Source: DASUUI01 sp964577965 (GTDB lineage: Bacteria > Gemmatimonadota > Gemmatimonadetes > Gemmatimonadales > Gemmatimonadaceae). Taken from it: a DNA stretch of 18,995 bases. The notes beneath the pieces are model-generated. The model made no database searches, was not told the origin of the DNA, and saw only the letters and a program-made list of their open reading frames with translations. Shown here one piece after another: positions 1-7,931 of this stretch; within the stretch, counting starts at the first letter, position 1, and each line of letters starts with the position of its first letter. The stretch is taken from the NCBI GenBank assembly GCA_964577965.1, contig CAZOAT010000046.1, positions 1-18,995 on the forward strand, given 5' to 3'. A program made the position numbers and the translations under genes.

Positions 1-102
1 CGCGGTGGCCGTGGCGGTCGCCGCGCGCGCGACCGCGGTCTTCCGGAACAGGACCGGCGCTCCGGGAACGACACGGGCTCGCCGCCCCCGCAGACAGACT
101 GA
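1..102 (+). CDS. C-terminal tail of a truncated upstream ORF
   Basis: Frame 1 is open from the window edge to a TGA at 100-102. It encodes an Arg/Gly-rich start (RGGRGGRRARDRG) and a polar end (TGSPPPQTD). The stop lies 4 nt before the preferred metG GTG, which is typical of tightly packed operon genes. In many bacteria a PSP1/RicF (YaaT-like) gene sits directly upstream of metG, and low-complexity basic tails occur in such proteins. No domain of any kind is visible in these 33 residues, so identity is not claimed. The open frame could also be chance in GC-rich DNA. Confidence 0.35.
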   Translation, partial: RGGRGGRRARDRGLPEQDRRSGNDTGSPPPQTD

Positions 103-106
103 CTGC

Positions 107-1645
107 GTGGGGAAATTCTATCTTACAACGGCAATCGATTACGCGAACGGCGATCCACACATCGGCCATGCGTTCGAGAAGATCGGCACCGATGCGATCG
201 CCAGATATCGCCGGATGTGTGGTGACAACGTCCACTTCCTCATCGGCATGGACGAGCATGGCCAGAAAGTGGCCCAGGCCGCAGTCGCCGCGGGCGTTCC
301 GCCTCAGGAGTTCGTGGACGGCGTGGCAGACACGTTTCAGCAGATGTGGAGCCGGCTGTCCATCTCGCATGATCAGTTCATCCGGACCACCGATGCGCGG
401 CACAAGGCGGGCGTGCGCGCGCTGATCAAGCGGTGCCACGACAATAACCCCGAGGACTTCTATCAGCGGGCATACGAAGGCTGGTACTGCGTGGGATGCG
501 AGCAGTTCAAGCGGGAGAATGAGATCATCGCGGGACGCTGCGTGCTGCATCCCACGCGAGAGCTGGAATGGGCTGCTGAAAGCAACTGGTTCTTCCGCCT
601 GTCCAGATACGAGTCGTTTCTCCGGGAGCTGCTGACGAACCGGCCGGACTTCCTGCAGCCCTCGTCGCGCCGCAACGAGATGCTCGGGTTGCTCGACCAG
701 GGGCTGGAGGACATCTCGATTTCCCGGGCGCGACTCGAGTGGGCGATCCCCTTCCCGCTGCACGCCGAGGGTGAGCCGCAGGGAACCTGGGTATGGTTCG
801 ACGCGCTGCCGAACTACCTCACGGCGACTGGCTATCCGGATCGCGGCTACCGGGACCTGTGGCCGGCGCAGCTGCACGTGATCGGCAAGGACATCACGCG
901 GCTGCACAGCATCATCTGGCCGGCAATGCTGCAGTGCGCCGAGCTGCCGCTGCCCGAACGGGTGTGGGCGCACGGCTTCGTCCTCACGGGTGGCGAGCGG
1001 TTCAGCAAGTCCGCCGGAGTGCGGCTGGATCTGCACGAAGCGATCAGCCGGTACGGCGCCGACGCCTTCCGCTACTTCCTCCTGCGCGAAGTACCGTTTG
1101 ACGCGGACGGAACGTTCAGCTGGGAGCGGTTCGAGGAGCGGTATAACGCCGACCTGGCGAACGCGCTGGGCAACCTCGCCAGCCGGGTCGTGACGATGAT
1201 CGACCGGTACTGTGATGGCGTCGTACCCGCCGCTGAGCGAACGCCAATTGATGACCTCGATGCGGCTGCGTTCGCCGAGTACCACGCGTCGATGGACGGG
1301 ACCAGCGGTTACCTGCTGCACGAGGCCCTGGGCCACCTGTGGAGCACCGTGGCCCGCGCCAACGAATACGTGCAGCAGGAGGCTCCCTGGGCGCTGGCGA
1401 AGGACCCGTCGCGCCGCAGCGACCTCGAGCGGGTGCTCGCGTCCGTGAGCCGACAGCTGGCGCGTCAGGCCGCCGCGGTCGCGCCGTTCATGCCGGAGAA
1501 GGCGCAGGAGCTATGGAATCAGGTCGGTGGCGGCGGCAGCGTACACGAGGTGCGGTTGGACCAGTTACACTCGCTGGATACGAGTACCTGGAGGGTCAGC
1601 CGCGGCGCCCAGCTGTTCCCGAAGCAGGAGGGCGGCACGGCTTAA
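107..1645 (+). CDS. metG: Methionyl-tRNA synthetase (short form)
   Basis: Class I aminoacyl-tRNA synthetase that charges tRNA(Met) with methionine using ATP in the cytoplasm. The Rossmann-fold HIGH signature is PHIGH at residues 17-21. The zinc knuckle has Cys128, Cys131, Cys145 and His148, matching the one-knuckle short bacterial type. The KMSKS loop reads RFSKS (298-302), with Arg for the usual first Lys and Phe for Met; the second Lys is kept. The C-terminal anticodon-binding helices follow, and there is no appended tRNA-binding/dimerisation domain, so 512 aa is a normal length. GTG at 107 is chosen because the conserved N-terminus (GKFYLTTAIDYANGDPHIGH) begins there. The frame is open to GTG 5, but that would add a basic, non-conserved leader. 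No good Shine-Dalgarno is visible, so coupling to the ORF ending at 102 is likely. A diverged copy of its last 60 or so residues lies at 7710-7913. Confidence 0.95.
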   Translation: MGKFYLTTAIDYANGDPHIGHAFEKIGTDAIARYRRMCGDNVHFLIGMDEHGQKVAQAAVAAGVPPQEFVDGVADTFQQMWSRLSISHDQFIRTTDARHKAGVRALIKRCHDNNPEDFYQRAYEGWYCVGCEQFKRENEIIAGRCVLHPTRELEWAAESNWFFRLSRYESFLRELLTNRPDFLQPSSRRNEMLGLLDQGLEDISISRARLEWAIPFPLHAEGEPQGTWVWFDALPNYLTATGYPDRGYRDLWPAQLHVIGKDITRLHSIIWPAMLQCAELPLPERVWAHGFVLTGGERFSKSAGVRLDLHEAISRYGADAFRYFLLREVPFDADGTFSWERFEERYNADLANALGNLASRVVTMIDRYCDGVVPAAERTPIDDLDAAAFAEYHASMDGTSGYLLHEALGHLWSTVARANEYVQQEAPWALAKDPSRRSDLERVLASVSRQLARQAAAVAPFMPEKAQELWNQVGGGGSVHEVRLDQLHSLDTSTWRVSRGAQLFPKQEGGTA

Positions 1646-1707
1646 GCAGGCAAGCAGCTTCGCGGCGACGCTGTATATTCTTCACTTCGACGTTCGCGGG
1701 AGGCCGC

Positions 1708-2472
1708 ATGACAACGACGTACTGGACCGCGCTCACATTGTGTGCGACGACACTCGCCGTAGCCCCTGGGCTCGGTGCGCAGGCAGCCGGGCCTGCGGCA
1801 GATAATCAGGGACGCACTTACCGGCTGAGCGGACTCGTCACGGATGCGGCTCGCGAGCCGCTTGCCGAGGTGGAGGTGCGACTGATTTCTCCCATGCCGG
1901 AACGCGTCGCCACGACAGACACGCGCGGCAGATTCGATCTCGGGGAGTTCAGCCCAGGTGCAGTCGCCCTCCGGGTCCGGAGGGTCGGGTTCGAGCAGCG
2001 TGTGCTGAACATCCAGGTCGGCGCTGGCGACCAGGCTTCGACCACTGTCGAGGTGGCACTCATCCCGGTTGTACAGGAGCTGGAGGAGGTGTATGTCGGT
2101 GCCGCTACGGAGGGCAGGATGCGCGAGTTCTCTCGGCGACGAGAGCAGCGTGGGCCTTTCGCGCGGTTTCTCGACGCCGGTGAGATTCGCCGCCTGGGAC
2201 CTGTGAACACCAGCGATCTCTTCCGGAGCGTGCCAGGAATACTGATACAGTCGAGGGGCGGAGGCGGAAACACAATCCGAATCCGCAACTGTCAGCCTAT
2301 GGTGCGAATTGACGGCCAGCGCGTTCCGGGCGCAGAACTCGACGAGGTCGCGCAGCCCGACGACATAGCCGGGATAGAGTTCTACCCGTCGGCGGCGGGT
2401 GTACCGGCGCAGTACGTAGAGCGCACCAACAGGCTCTGCGGACTAATCCTGGTCTGGACGAAAACCGAATAG
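1708..2472 (+). CDS. Secreted CarboxypepD-regulatory + TonB-receptor plug protein, no barrel
   Basis: A 254-aa exported protein. The signal peptide ends near the AQA motif at about residue 25-28. A carboxypeptidase-regulatory-like beta-sandwich follows (about 35-120: YRLSGLVTDAAREPLAEVEV, then TDTRGRFDLGEF). A TonB-receptor plug-like segment follows (about 150-250: NTSDLFRSVPGILIQ, IRIRNCQPMVRIDGQ, and IAGIEFYPSAAGVPAQY). The reading frame then stops where a receptor would start its 22-strand barrel. Two cysteines (NCQP and RLCG) could form a disulfide tying the plug together. The start is supported by GGGAGG at 1698-1703, 4 nt before ATG. A TATATT at 1674-1679 could be a -10 box, but no -35 partner is seen. 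The gene is convergent with the susCD pair and separated from it by a terminator. Such stand-alone plug proteins recur in Gemmatimonadota as I recall; their role is unknown. It might be a periplasmic partner of a TonB system or a derived receptor remnant. Confidence 0.8.
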   Translation: MTTTYWTALTLCATTLAVAPGLGAQAAGPAADNQGRTYRLSGLVTDAAREPLAEVEVRLISPMPERVATTDTRGRFDLGEFSPGAVALRVRRVGFEQRVLNIQVGAGDQASTTVEVALIPVVQELEEVYVGAATEGRMREFSRRREQRGPFARFLDAGEIRRLGPVNTSDLFRSVPGILIQSRGGGGNTIRIRNCQPMVRIDGQRVPGAELDEVAQPDDIAGIEFYPSAAGVPAQYVERTNRLCGLILVWTKTE

Positions 2473-2560
2473 CCGCGAGACCACCGAAGCGTTAGGAAGC
2501 GGCCGAAGCTGCCCCACTTCCCTTTTAGGCGCCCCTCGCCGGTTCGCTGGCTGGATAGTC

Positions 2561-2586
2561 GAAGCCCCCCGCGAGCGGGGGGCTTC
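2561..2586 (+). terminator. Rho-independent terminator after the plug gene
   Basis: A perfect 10-bp GC-rich stem (GAAGCCCCCC paired with GGGGGGCTTC; an eleventh G-C pair closes a CGAG loop), followed on the plus strand by TTCTCTCCTTTCC. It sits 88 nt after the plug gene stop and 28 nt beyond the convergent SusD gene's stop. The T-rich tail is on the plus side only, so it mainly serves the plus gene. The symmetric stem may also slow transcription from the susCD side. Confidence 0.85.
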
Positions 2587-2614
2587 TTCTCTCCTTTCCG
2601 AGAACTGCTTCCAG

Positions 2615-4201
2615 CTACCGCACGCCGCAGCTTGCTCCCGGATAAGTCGGCGCCGCTGCCGGCTGCGTGTCCCAGTACACGCGGGTGGTGAAATCATCGG
2701 CTCCCTGCCGCTCTACTGCGGCCTGGACATTCGCCGCGTTTACGGAGCCTTCACGGATCGAGTACTGATACCGCCTCGGCACCGTGTTGATGATGGCCGC
2801 CGGCCCCGGCACCACCGTCTCCGGTACGCATGTGCGTCGCCACTCCGCCCATGCCTGTATGCCATCTGTAAACAGTGCAATCCACTTCTGCAGAACGATC
2901 TGCCTGAGGCCCGCCGTGCCACCTTGATAGGCGATTGCCGCGTTTGCCAGGAAGGCGTTGATTGCGGCCTGATCCGTGACGCCCCACTGCTCCATGGACG
3001 CACGAATGCCCTGCTCATAAAGAGCTGCCGCACTGCCGCTGACCCAGCCACGCTGTGCCGCCTCCGCCAGGATGAACGAGACTTCCGCGTAAGTCAGTAT
3101 GAAGCTCGGAAAGCTCGCTCCCGGAAGCGACGCGCAGCCGACGCAGAAGTCAGGAGTCGAATAAAAGACCAGACCAGGACGCGAAGTGACCCTCCCCAGA
3201 AGGGCAGACTCATCCGAGCTCAACCCATTCTGTAAACCGGCGTACTGCGCCGGGTTGGCCGGACAACCGGGGGCATTCGGCTGCATGAAACACTGCGTCG
3301 GTTGCGCATACACCGCCACGCGCGGGTCGCTGAAAGGCAACATCTGATCCATCAGGCTCTTGGACAGGCGGTGATCATCACGGCTCTTGTTGTTCGTTGA
3401 CCATGGGTTGTCATAGACGCCATCCCCCGGCCAGTCGATCTGCGCATTATCTGCATTGGACTGCAGCAGACCGCCGGGCGCGTTGATTGCCGCGTTCAGC
3501 TGCGCCTGTGCAGTGCCCGGGTCCACGTTCGCCAGGCGCATCGCGTGCCGCGCGCGCAGCGAGTTGCCGAGCCGCTGCCACCGCAGGCCGTCACCGCCAT
3601 AGATCGGGTCGGCACCGCCGAGAGTCTGCACACCGCCCGCGGCCATGGCTGTCACCGCCTCGGCCAGATCGTTGAACAGACCGGCGTAAATGTCCTGCTG
3701 TGGATCGTACACCGGAAGCGTGATCGGCGGGTCCGCCCGCAATTTGAGCGCCTCGGAATAAGGAATATCTCCCCATACGTCCGTGACATAGCCGAATATC
3801 AGGCTGCGCATCACCTGGGCAGGCCCCCAAAGGAGGGGTTCGCCAGCCTCCTTCCCGGCATCGATAACCGCCTGAAAGTTGCTCAGCTCCGAAGTGTACG
3901 CACCGACGAAGCTGGCATCCGTGGTGGCGGCATCGAGCCGCAGGTACACATCCTCGTCAGTGTACTGGCTTTCAGCCAGATGCTGTCCTGTCAGCACCGG
4001 GCCCGTCATGTTCATCGGCGTCCTGCCATAAAACCGCTGCATCGCACTGCGGGCGGAAAAAGTGAACACCGGCTGCGGCGGGGCCGACGTCGGATTGTTT
4101 GGATCCTGATTAACTCGTACGAGATCGTCGGTGTTGCAGGCGCTCAATCCGAGCATCGCTACAACCCCAAGACCGGCGAGTCCGGGCAATTTATATCGCA
4201 T
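2615..4201 (-). CDS. SusD/RagB-like outer-membrane nutrient-binding lipoprotein
   Basis: Surface lipoprotein that binds a nutrient and acts as the lid of a SusC channel. The signal peptide ends in the lipobox LSAC, with Cys at residue 22. The mature start (CNTDDLVRVNQDPNNPTSAP) and DVWGDIPYSEAL motif are typical of the SusD-like group-2 (TPR-type) family, and 528 aa is a normal length. Two starts are possible. ATG 4199-4201 gives a textbook n-region (MRYK) with an AGAGAG tract upstream. ATG 4232-4234 overlaps the SusC stop as ATGA and would add 11 residues. I prefer 4201 but coupling makes 4234 credible. It follows the SusC gene directly, so the two are one transcription unit. No carbohydrate-active enzyme, peptidase, anti-sigma factor or ECF sigma factor lies nearby, so the ligand cannot be inferred. 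Confidence 0.92.
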   Translation of the reverse strand: MRYKLPGLAGLGVVAMLGLSACNTDDLVRVNQDPNNPTSAPPQPVFTFSARSAMQRFYGRTPMNMTGPVLTGQHLAESQYTDEDVYLRLDAATTDASFVGAYTSELSNFQAVIDAGKEAGEPLLWGPAQVMRSLIFGYVTDVWGDIPYSEALKLRADPPITLPVYDPQQDIYAGLFNDLAEAVTAMAAGGVQTLGGADPIYGGDGLRWQRLGNSLRARHAMRLANVDPGTAQAQLNAAINAPGGLLQSNADNAQIDWPGDGVYDNPWSTNNKSRDDHRLSKSLMDQMLPFSDPRVAVYAQPTQCFMQPNAPGCPANPAQYAGLQNGLSSDESALLGRVTSRPGLVFYSTPDFCVGCASLPGASFPSFILTYAEVSFILAEAAQRGWVSGSAAALYEQGIRASMEQWGVTDQAAINAFLANAAIAYQGGTAGLRQIVLQKWIALFTDGIQAWAEWRRTCVPETVVPGPAAIINTVPRRYQYSIREGSVNAANVQAAVERQGADDFTTRVYWDTQPAAAPTYPGASCGVR

Positions 4202-4230
4202 TGTCTTCAGTCTCTCTGCTGAGGATACGG

Positions 4231-7200
4231 TCATGGAATAATGCGGAGATTGATGCCGAAGCTGCGTGGATTCGGCGACATGTTGACCTCGATGCCCTGA
4301 TCATTCCGGCTGCTGTAAGCGAATTCAGGGTCAATGTTGGGAACATTCTTCCACATCGCGAGGTTGCGGCCCGTGAATGCGATACTCGCCGCGCGCGCAC
4401 CCATGATCCTGTTAGCCCAGCTTCCGGGCAGGCTATACGTCAGCCGGAGCTCGCGCAGCTTCACGTAGCTCGCGTCAAAGACGTATTCCTCCGTGCGACC
4501 GAACAGTCCATGGAAGTACTGCTCGGATCTGATCCTGACGGTGTTGGGCTCACGGGTGGTGTTATTAAGGCCCTCCACCACGATCCCCGGGCTGTCCCAG
4601 TCATCCTCCCGCCCACGCAGCGAGCTCGCCAGAACCCCGGCATACTCGCCAAACATCTGCGTCACACTGTAGAGACTGCCGCCGCGCTTGACGTCGAGCA
4701 GCGTGTTCAACCCGAAATTGCCGTAACTCAACTGATTGGCCCATCCACCAGTCCACCTCGGTTGAACTGTACCGAGCGTAGAGAGAGTGGTCTCTCTCAT
4801 CGGAATGCCGCCATTCGAGATCAGCTTGTTGCCGGCTTCATCGCGCAGGTATTTGAAGCCCCGAATCACGCCGTATGGCTCGCCTCGCCGGGCCTCGACT
4901 CTGGCCTCGCCGAACCCGCCGGTCGCGAGAAGAATCGCATCGACGTCTTCGGCAAGCTCCTCAACCATGCTCCGGTTGCGGCCATAGATGAAGGTGGTGT
5001 TCCAGCTCAAGCCACCGGGGTTCTGCAGCAGGTCGACGCCAAGTAGCGCCTCAAGGCCTTTATTGCTGATTTCACCGGCGTTGATCCACTTCCGGTTGAA
5101 ACCGCTTGCCGGCGACACCTCGACGTCGAAAATCTGGTTGCGCGTAAACTTCTGGTAGGCGCTGACATCCAGTCTCACGCGGTTATCAAACAGCGCGATC
5201 TCGGCCCCGACCTCGTCCGAGCGTGTGATCTCAGGCTTCAGAGCGGCATTGGCGAGCGTGGCGTCCAGAGCGAACTGCGGCTGCGTGCCGAACCGGTTCG
5301 CGGAGCCGATAAAGACGGGCGTCAGCGAATACACCGGCGCATCGCTTCCTACTTTAGCCGCCGCGGCTCGCAGCTTGACGGAGGTGAGTACCCGACTGTT
5401 CAGGCGGGGAATAGCATCGCTGAGCACGATAGAGGTGTTGACCGACGGATAGAAGTACGAATTCTCGTTCTCCGGCAGTGTGGACGACCAGTCATTGCGC
5501 GCCGTCCCTTCCACCGTCCACCAGCCATTTATAGTGAAGCCGGCGGAGCCATAGATGCCCTGCACATGCCGCCGCTGAATCTGCTGCGTGATCGCTGGTG
5601 CGATCGCCGCATTTGACGGGTTGTAAACCTCGGGTACAACGAGACCCGGCGTCTGCTGAGTGTTGCTGCTGAAGTACTCCCGGCGCAGGTTGCCACCGGC
5701 AACGGCATTCACTTCCAGCCAATCGTTCATGTGCCGCGTGCCGGTGATCGTCAGGTCGGTGTTGTTGTCGTTTCTATAGTCGTTGAGGAAACGGAACGCC
5801 CCGGCGTAAGCCCAGTCTCCGAATTGCTGGTTGCGCTGTGCATAGAGCTGCTGGACCCCGAACCGGTAGATATCCGAGCCGGTGCGCAGTTGAGCGTTTA
5901 TGCCCTCGGTCACCTGGTAATTCAGCGCGACAGAACCGATCAGGCGATCGCGATCGTCCAGCTGCGGGTTGTTCTGCTGCTGCCAGAAGGGGTTGTTGTG
6001 ATAGCTGTAATTCCAGTTGAATTCCGCGTTGACCGGGCCCCCGTTAGTGGCGCCGCTTTTCCCCCGGTAATCCCTGAGCGCGTTCATATCCACCTGGCGA
6101 CCGAACCAGTTGAACATCGACTGGAGCGGATTCACACCTGAGTAGCCCACACCGGGACGGTTCCGACCGGAATTGCGGATGTACTGAAAAGTACCATCCA
6201 CAGAGACCCGCTCGCTCGCCCGGAAAGTGCCGCTGAGTGCAGCGGTACGGCGTTGGAACAGGTTACCGGGGAAAATGCCCTGGATGTTATCCGCACCCAT
6301 CGAGAGGCGGCCATAAGCGCGCTCGGTGCCGCCGCTCACGCCAATCGTCGACGAAGCGCTCACGCCGGTGCGGAAGTAGTCGCGGACGTTATCCGGGTGC
6401 GCGATCCACGGCGTCGGCTGGCAGTTGGCCGTGCCTGCGCCGGGACTGTCAAACTGGCAAATCAGCCGTCCGTCCAGCTTCGGACCCCAACTCTCGTCAG
6501 CTCCATCATTGACGCCGCCGTAATTCCCGTCGAACCACGCGAACTGACCTCCGGAACCCTGGCCATACAGGTTCTGGAAATCCGGAAAGGTCGAAAAGTC
6601 CTCAAACGTGAGATTGGTGTTGATGTCCGTTCGGATGCGGCCGCCTGTGTTGCGGCCCTTTCTCGTCTGGATCAGCACCACGCCGTTGGCGCCGCGGGAC
6701 CCGTACATAGCGGCCGCATTCGGCCCCTTGAGCACGGTCAGCGTCTCGATGTCGTCGGGATTGATGTCGCTCAACGCGTTGCCATAGTCGAAGTGGGTGT
6801 TGGTTCCCACAAACGGTGCGCCGCCGCGGTTGGCGTTCGAAATTGCTACGCCGTCGACGATGAACAGCGGCTGGTTGCTGCCGGTGATCGAGTTCTGACC
6901 ACGAATGACGATGTTGGTGGAGCCGCCCTGGGTACCACCCGCGACGATCTGCACACCAGAAACCTTTCCCTGGATCTGCTGCATCACGTTCTGGGCACGG
7001 GTCTCATTGAGTTCCCCGGCGTTTATCTGCTGCACGGCCGTCCCCAGCCGGCTCTTCTCCTTCTCCACGCCGAGAGCCGTCACCACCACCTGCGCCAGCT
7101 CTGTGGCACTGGTTTCGAGTGTGAAGTCCTGGCGGAGCGGGGCGCCCGTGAGAGTGATCTGTATTGTCCGCGGTACATAGCCGATGCGGCGGGCCGTGAG

Positions 7201-7434
7201 GGCGACCTGGCCGGTCGCGCCTGCGGGCACGGTGAACTGGTACTCTCCCTGACTGTTGGTCGTCGCGGCGGCGCGAAGCGACGCGATGCTGACGTTGGCG
7301 CCCTGGAGTGGCGTCCCGTCGGCGCCTCTGACCTGACCGGAAACCGTGGCCTGCGCATACGCCGCAACGGGCAGCAGCGCGAGCATGGCCAGACCGGAGA
7401 GTATCGGGCGTACGGACGCACGATAGTCGTTCAT
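4231..7434 (-). CDS. SusC/RagA-family TonB-dependent outer-membrane receptor
   Basis: TonB-powered outer-membrane transporter, 1067 aa, for oligosaccharides, peptides or other polymers delivered by its SusD partner. Domains in order: signal peptide ending near AYAQ (about 28); carboxypeptidase-regulatory-like domain (about 30-115: ATVSGQVRGADGTPLQGANV); plug (about 120-250) with the SusC signature at LKGPNAAAMYGSRGANGVVL; then the beta-barrel, with alternating aromatic strands to the C-terminus. The last residues, INLRIIP, end in Pro, not the usual terminal aromatic; the Phe nearest the end is in RSFGINLR. Start ATG 7432-7434 has a strong AGGGAGGTG site. The frame stays open upstream only by running through the 100-N gap, so the longer form is not real. 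The upstream leader is interrupted by the assembly gap. Confidence 0.95.
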   Translation of the reverse strand: MNDYRASVRPILSGLAMLALLPVAAYAQATVSGQVRGADGTPLQGANVSIASLRAAATTNSQGEYQFTVPAGATGQVALTARRIGYVPRTIQITLTGAPLRQDFTLETSATELAQVVVTALGVEKEKSRLGTAVQQINAGELNETRAQNVMQQIQGKVSGVQIVAGGTQGGSTNIVIRGQNSITGSNQPLFIVDGVAISNANRGGAPFVGTNTHFDYGNALSDINPDDIETLTVLKGPNAAAMYGSRGANGVVLIQTRKGRNTGGRIRTDINTNLTFEDFSTFPDFQNLYGQGSGGQFAWFDGNYGGVNDGADESWGPKLDGRLICQFDSPGAGTANCQPTPWIAHPDNVRDYFRTGVSASSTIGVSGGTERAYGRLSMGADNIQGIFPGNLFQRRTAALSGTFRASERVSVDGTFQYIRNSGRNRPGVGYSGVNPLQSMFNWFGRQVDMNALRDYRGKSGATNGGPVNAEFNWNYSYHNNPFWQQQNNPQLDDRDRLIGSVALNYQVTEGINAQLRTGSDIYRFGVQQLYAQRNQQFGDWAYAGAFRFLNDYRNDNNTDLTITGTRHMNDWLEVNAVAGGNLRREYFSSNTQQTPGLVVPEVYNPSNAAIAPAITQQIQRRHVQGIYGSAGFTINGWWTVEGTARNDWSSTLPENENSYFYPSVNTSIVLSDAIPRLNSRVLTSVKLRAAAAKVGSDAPVYSLTPVFIGSANRFGTQPQFALDATLANAALKPEITRSDEVGAEIALFDNRVRLDVSAYQKFTRNQIFDVEVSPASGFNRKWINAGEISNKGLEALLGVDLLQNPGGLSWNTTFIYGRNRSMVEELAEDVDAILLATGGFGEARVEARRGEPYGVIRGFKYLRDEAGNKLISNGGIPMRETTLSTLGTVQPRWTGGWANQLSYGNFGLNTLLDVKRGGSLYSVTQMFGEYAGVLASSLRGREDDWDSPGIVVEGLNNTTREPNTVRIRSEQYFHGLFGRTEEYVFDASYVKLRELRLTYSLPGSWANRIMGARAASIAFTGRNLAMWKNVPNIDPEFAYSSRNDQGIEVNMSPNPRSFGINLRIIP

Positions 7435-7437
7435 GCA

Positions 7438-7446
7438 CACCTCCCT
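7438..7446 (-). promoter_or_regulatory. Shine-Dalgarno site fixing the SusC start
   Basis: On the minus strand AGGGAGGTG lies with GGAGG 5 nt before ATG 7434. It settles the start against the artificial extension through the Ns. Confidence 0.85.
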
Positions 7447-7455
7447 ACGATTTGT

Positions 7456-7607
7456 TGTGGAAGAACAGAAGAACGCAGGAANNNNNNNNNNNNNNNNNNN
7501 NNNNNNNNNNNNNNNNNNNNNNNNNNNNNNNNNNNNNNNNNNNNNNNNNNNNNNNNNNNNNNNNNNNNNNNNNNNNNNNNNTGTGGAAGAACAGAAGAAC
7601 GCAGGAA
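7456..7607. repeat. Identical 26-nt sequences flanking the assembly gap
   Basis: Bases 7456-7481 and 7582-7607 are identical and abut the N-run exactly on each side. Each copy holds an imperfect 8-nt tandem (GAAGAACA GAAGAACG). This is the pattern expected when two contigs that overlap by their ends are joined with a default spacer. A true repeat too long to assemble is the alternative. Confidence 0.85.
7482..7581. other. Assembly gap, 100 N
   Basis: Exactly 100 undetermined bases, a conventional filler length, in the susC 5' leader. No coding claim should cross it. Because the flanks are the same 26 bases, the real distance may be shorter than drawn by about 126 nt. Confidence 0.98.
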
Positions 7608-7615
7608 CTGTGTGT

Positions 7616-7628
7616 TGCAACCGTTGCA
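7616..7628. promoter_or_regulatory. Candidate operator palindrome upstream of SusC
   Basis: TGCAAC-C-GTTGCA is a perfect 6+1+6 inverted repeat in the susC leader. If the gap is an artefact it lies about 55 nt upstream of the susC ATG. Sites of this size and odd symmetry are typical of dimeric repressors, for example LacI/GntR-like ones, but no such regulator is encoded in the window. A GCAGCAGG direct repeat (7637-7644 and 7646-7653) follows. Confidence 0.35.
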
Positions 7629-7668
7629 CGGCAGGTGCAGCAGGAGCAGCAGGTAACTAACTACGTTG

Positions 7669-7699
7669 GGCCCGGTTTCGGTTTTTGTCAAATCGGGCC
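7669..7699. other. Hairpin of unknown role beside the metG remnant
   Basis: GGCCCGGTTT (7669-7678) pairs with AAATCGGGCC (7690-7699) over 10 bp including one G-U, with an 11-nt loop. No T-run follows on either strand, so it is not a clear intrinsic terminator. It lies just before the metG remnant. Confidence 0.35.
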
Positions 7700-7709
7700 G
7701 CGCCGGTTC

Positions 7710-7913
7710 ATGGCGGCGGCTGCGCGCCAGCTTGCCAGGCAGGCGGCTGCTGTGGCTCCTTTCATGCCTTCCAGAGCTCATCAGCTGTGGTCACAGCTTG
7801 GCGGACGCGGATCGGTTGCCGACGTCCCGATACAGCTGCTGCATGACATCGATCCGACAGGATGGACAGTGAAACGCGCTGGCCCACTTTTCCCAAGAGA
7901 GGGAGCGCGATGA
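7710..7913 (+). pseudogene. Remnant of a second metG 3' end
   Basis: A 67-codon frame starting at an ATG without a ribosome site. From RQLARQAAAVAPFMP onward it aligns to the extreme C-terminus of the MetG encoded at 107-1645: by eye 34 identities over 59 ungapped positions, with both ending near LFP plus a few polar residues and a stop. It contains only the end of the anticodon-binding helical domain and no catalytic part, so it cannot be a synthetase. The frame and the natural stop codon are kept. The 42% divergence excludes a recent tandem duplication or an assembly duplicate. It ends 18 nt before the lipoprotein gene at 7932. The best reading is the leftover of a displaced or duplicated metG; expression as a small peptide is possible but unsupported. 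Confidence 0.75.
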
Positions 7914-7931
7914 CGTAGCACCGGAGTGCTG

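Noticed and set aside
3545..4222. 225-codon plus-strand frame opposite susD
   Set aside because: Antisense to a well-supported SusD lipoprotein; Arg/His-rich composition typical of a shadow frame.
4201..5046. 281-codon plus-strand frame opposite the end of susC
   Set aside because: Shadow of the GC-rich susC coding strand; no domain or signal features.
6253..7656. Long plus-strand frame opposite the susC 5' half
   Set aside because: Antisense to a clear SusC gene, runs through the N gap, lacks recognisable motifs and a ribosome site.
7669..7699. Hairpin as an intrinsic terminator for susC-side or metG-remnant transcripts
   Set aside because: No T-run on either strand after the stem; kept only as a structure of unknown role.
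7452..7913. Single frame joining the susC leader, the Ns and the metG remnant
   Set aside because: It exists only because Ns are read as open codons; only the part after about 7710 has protein character.
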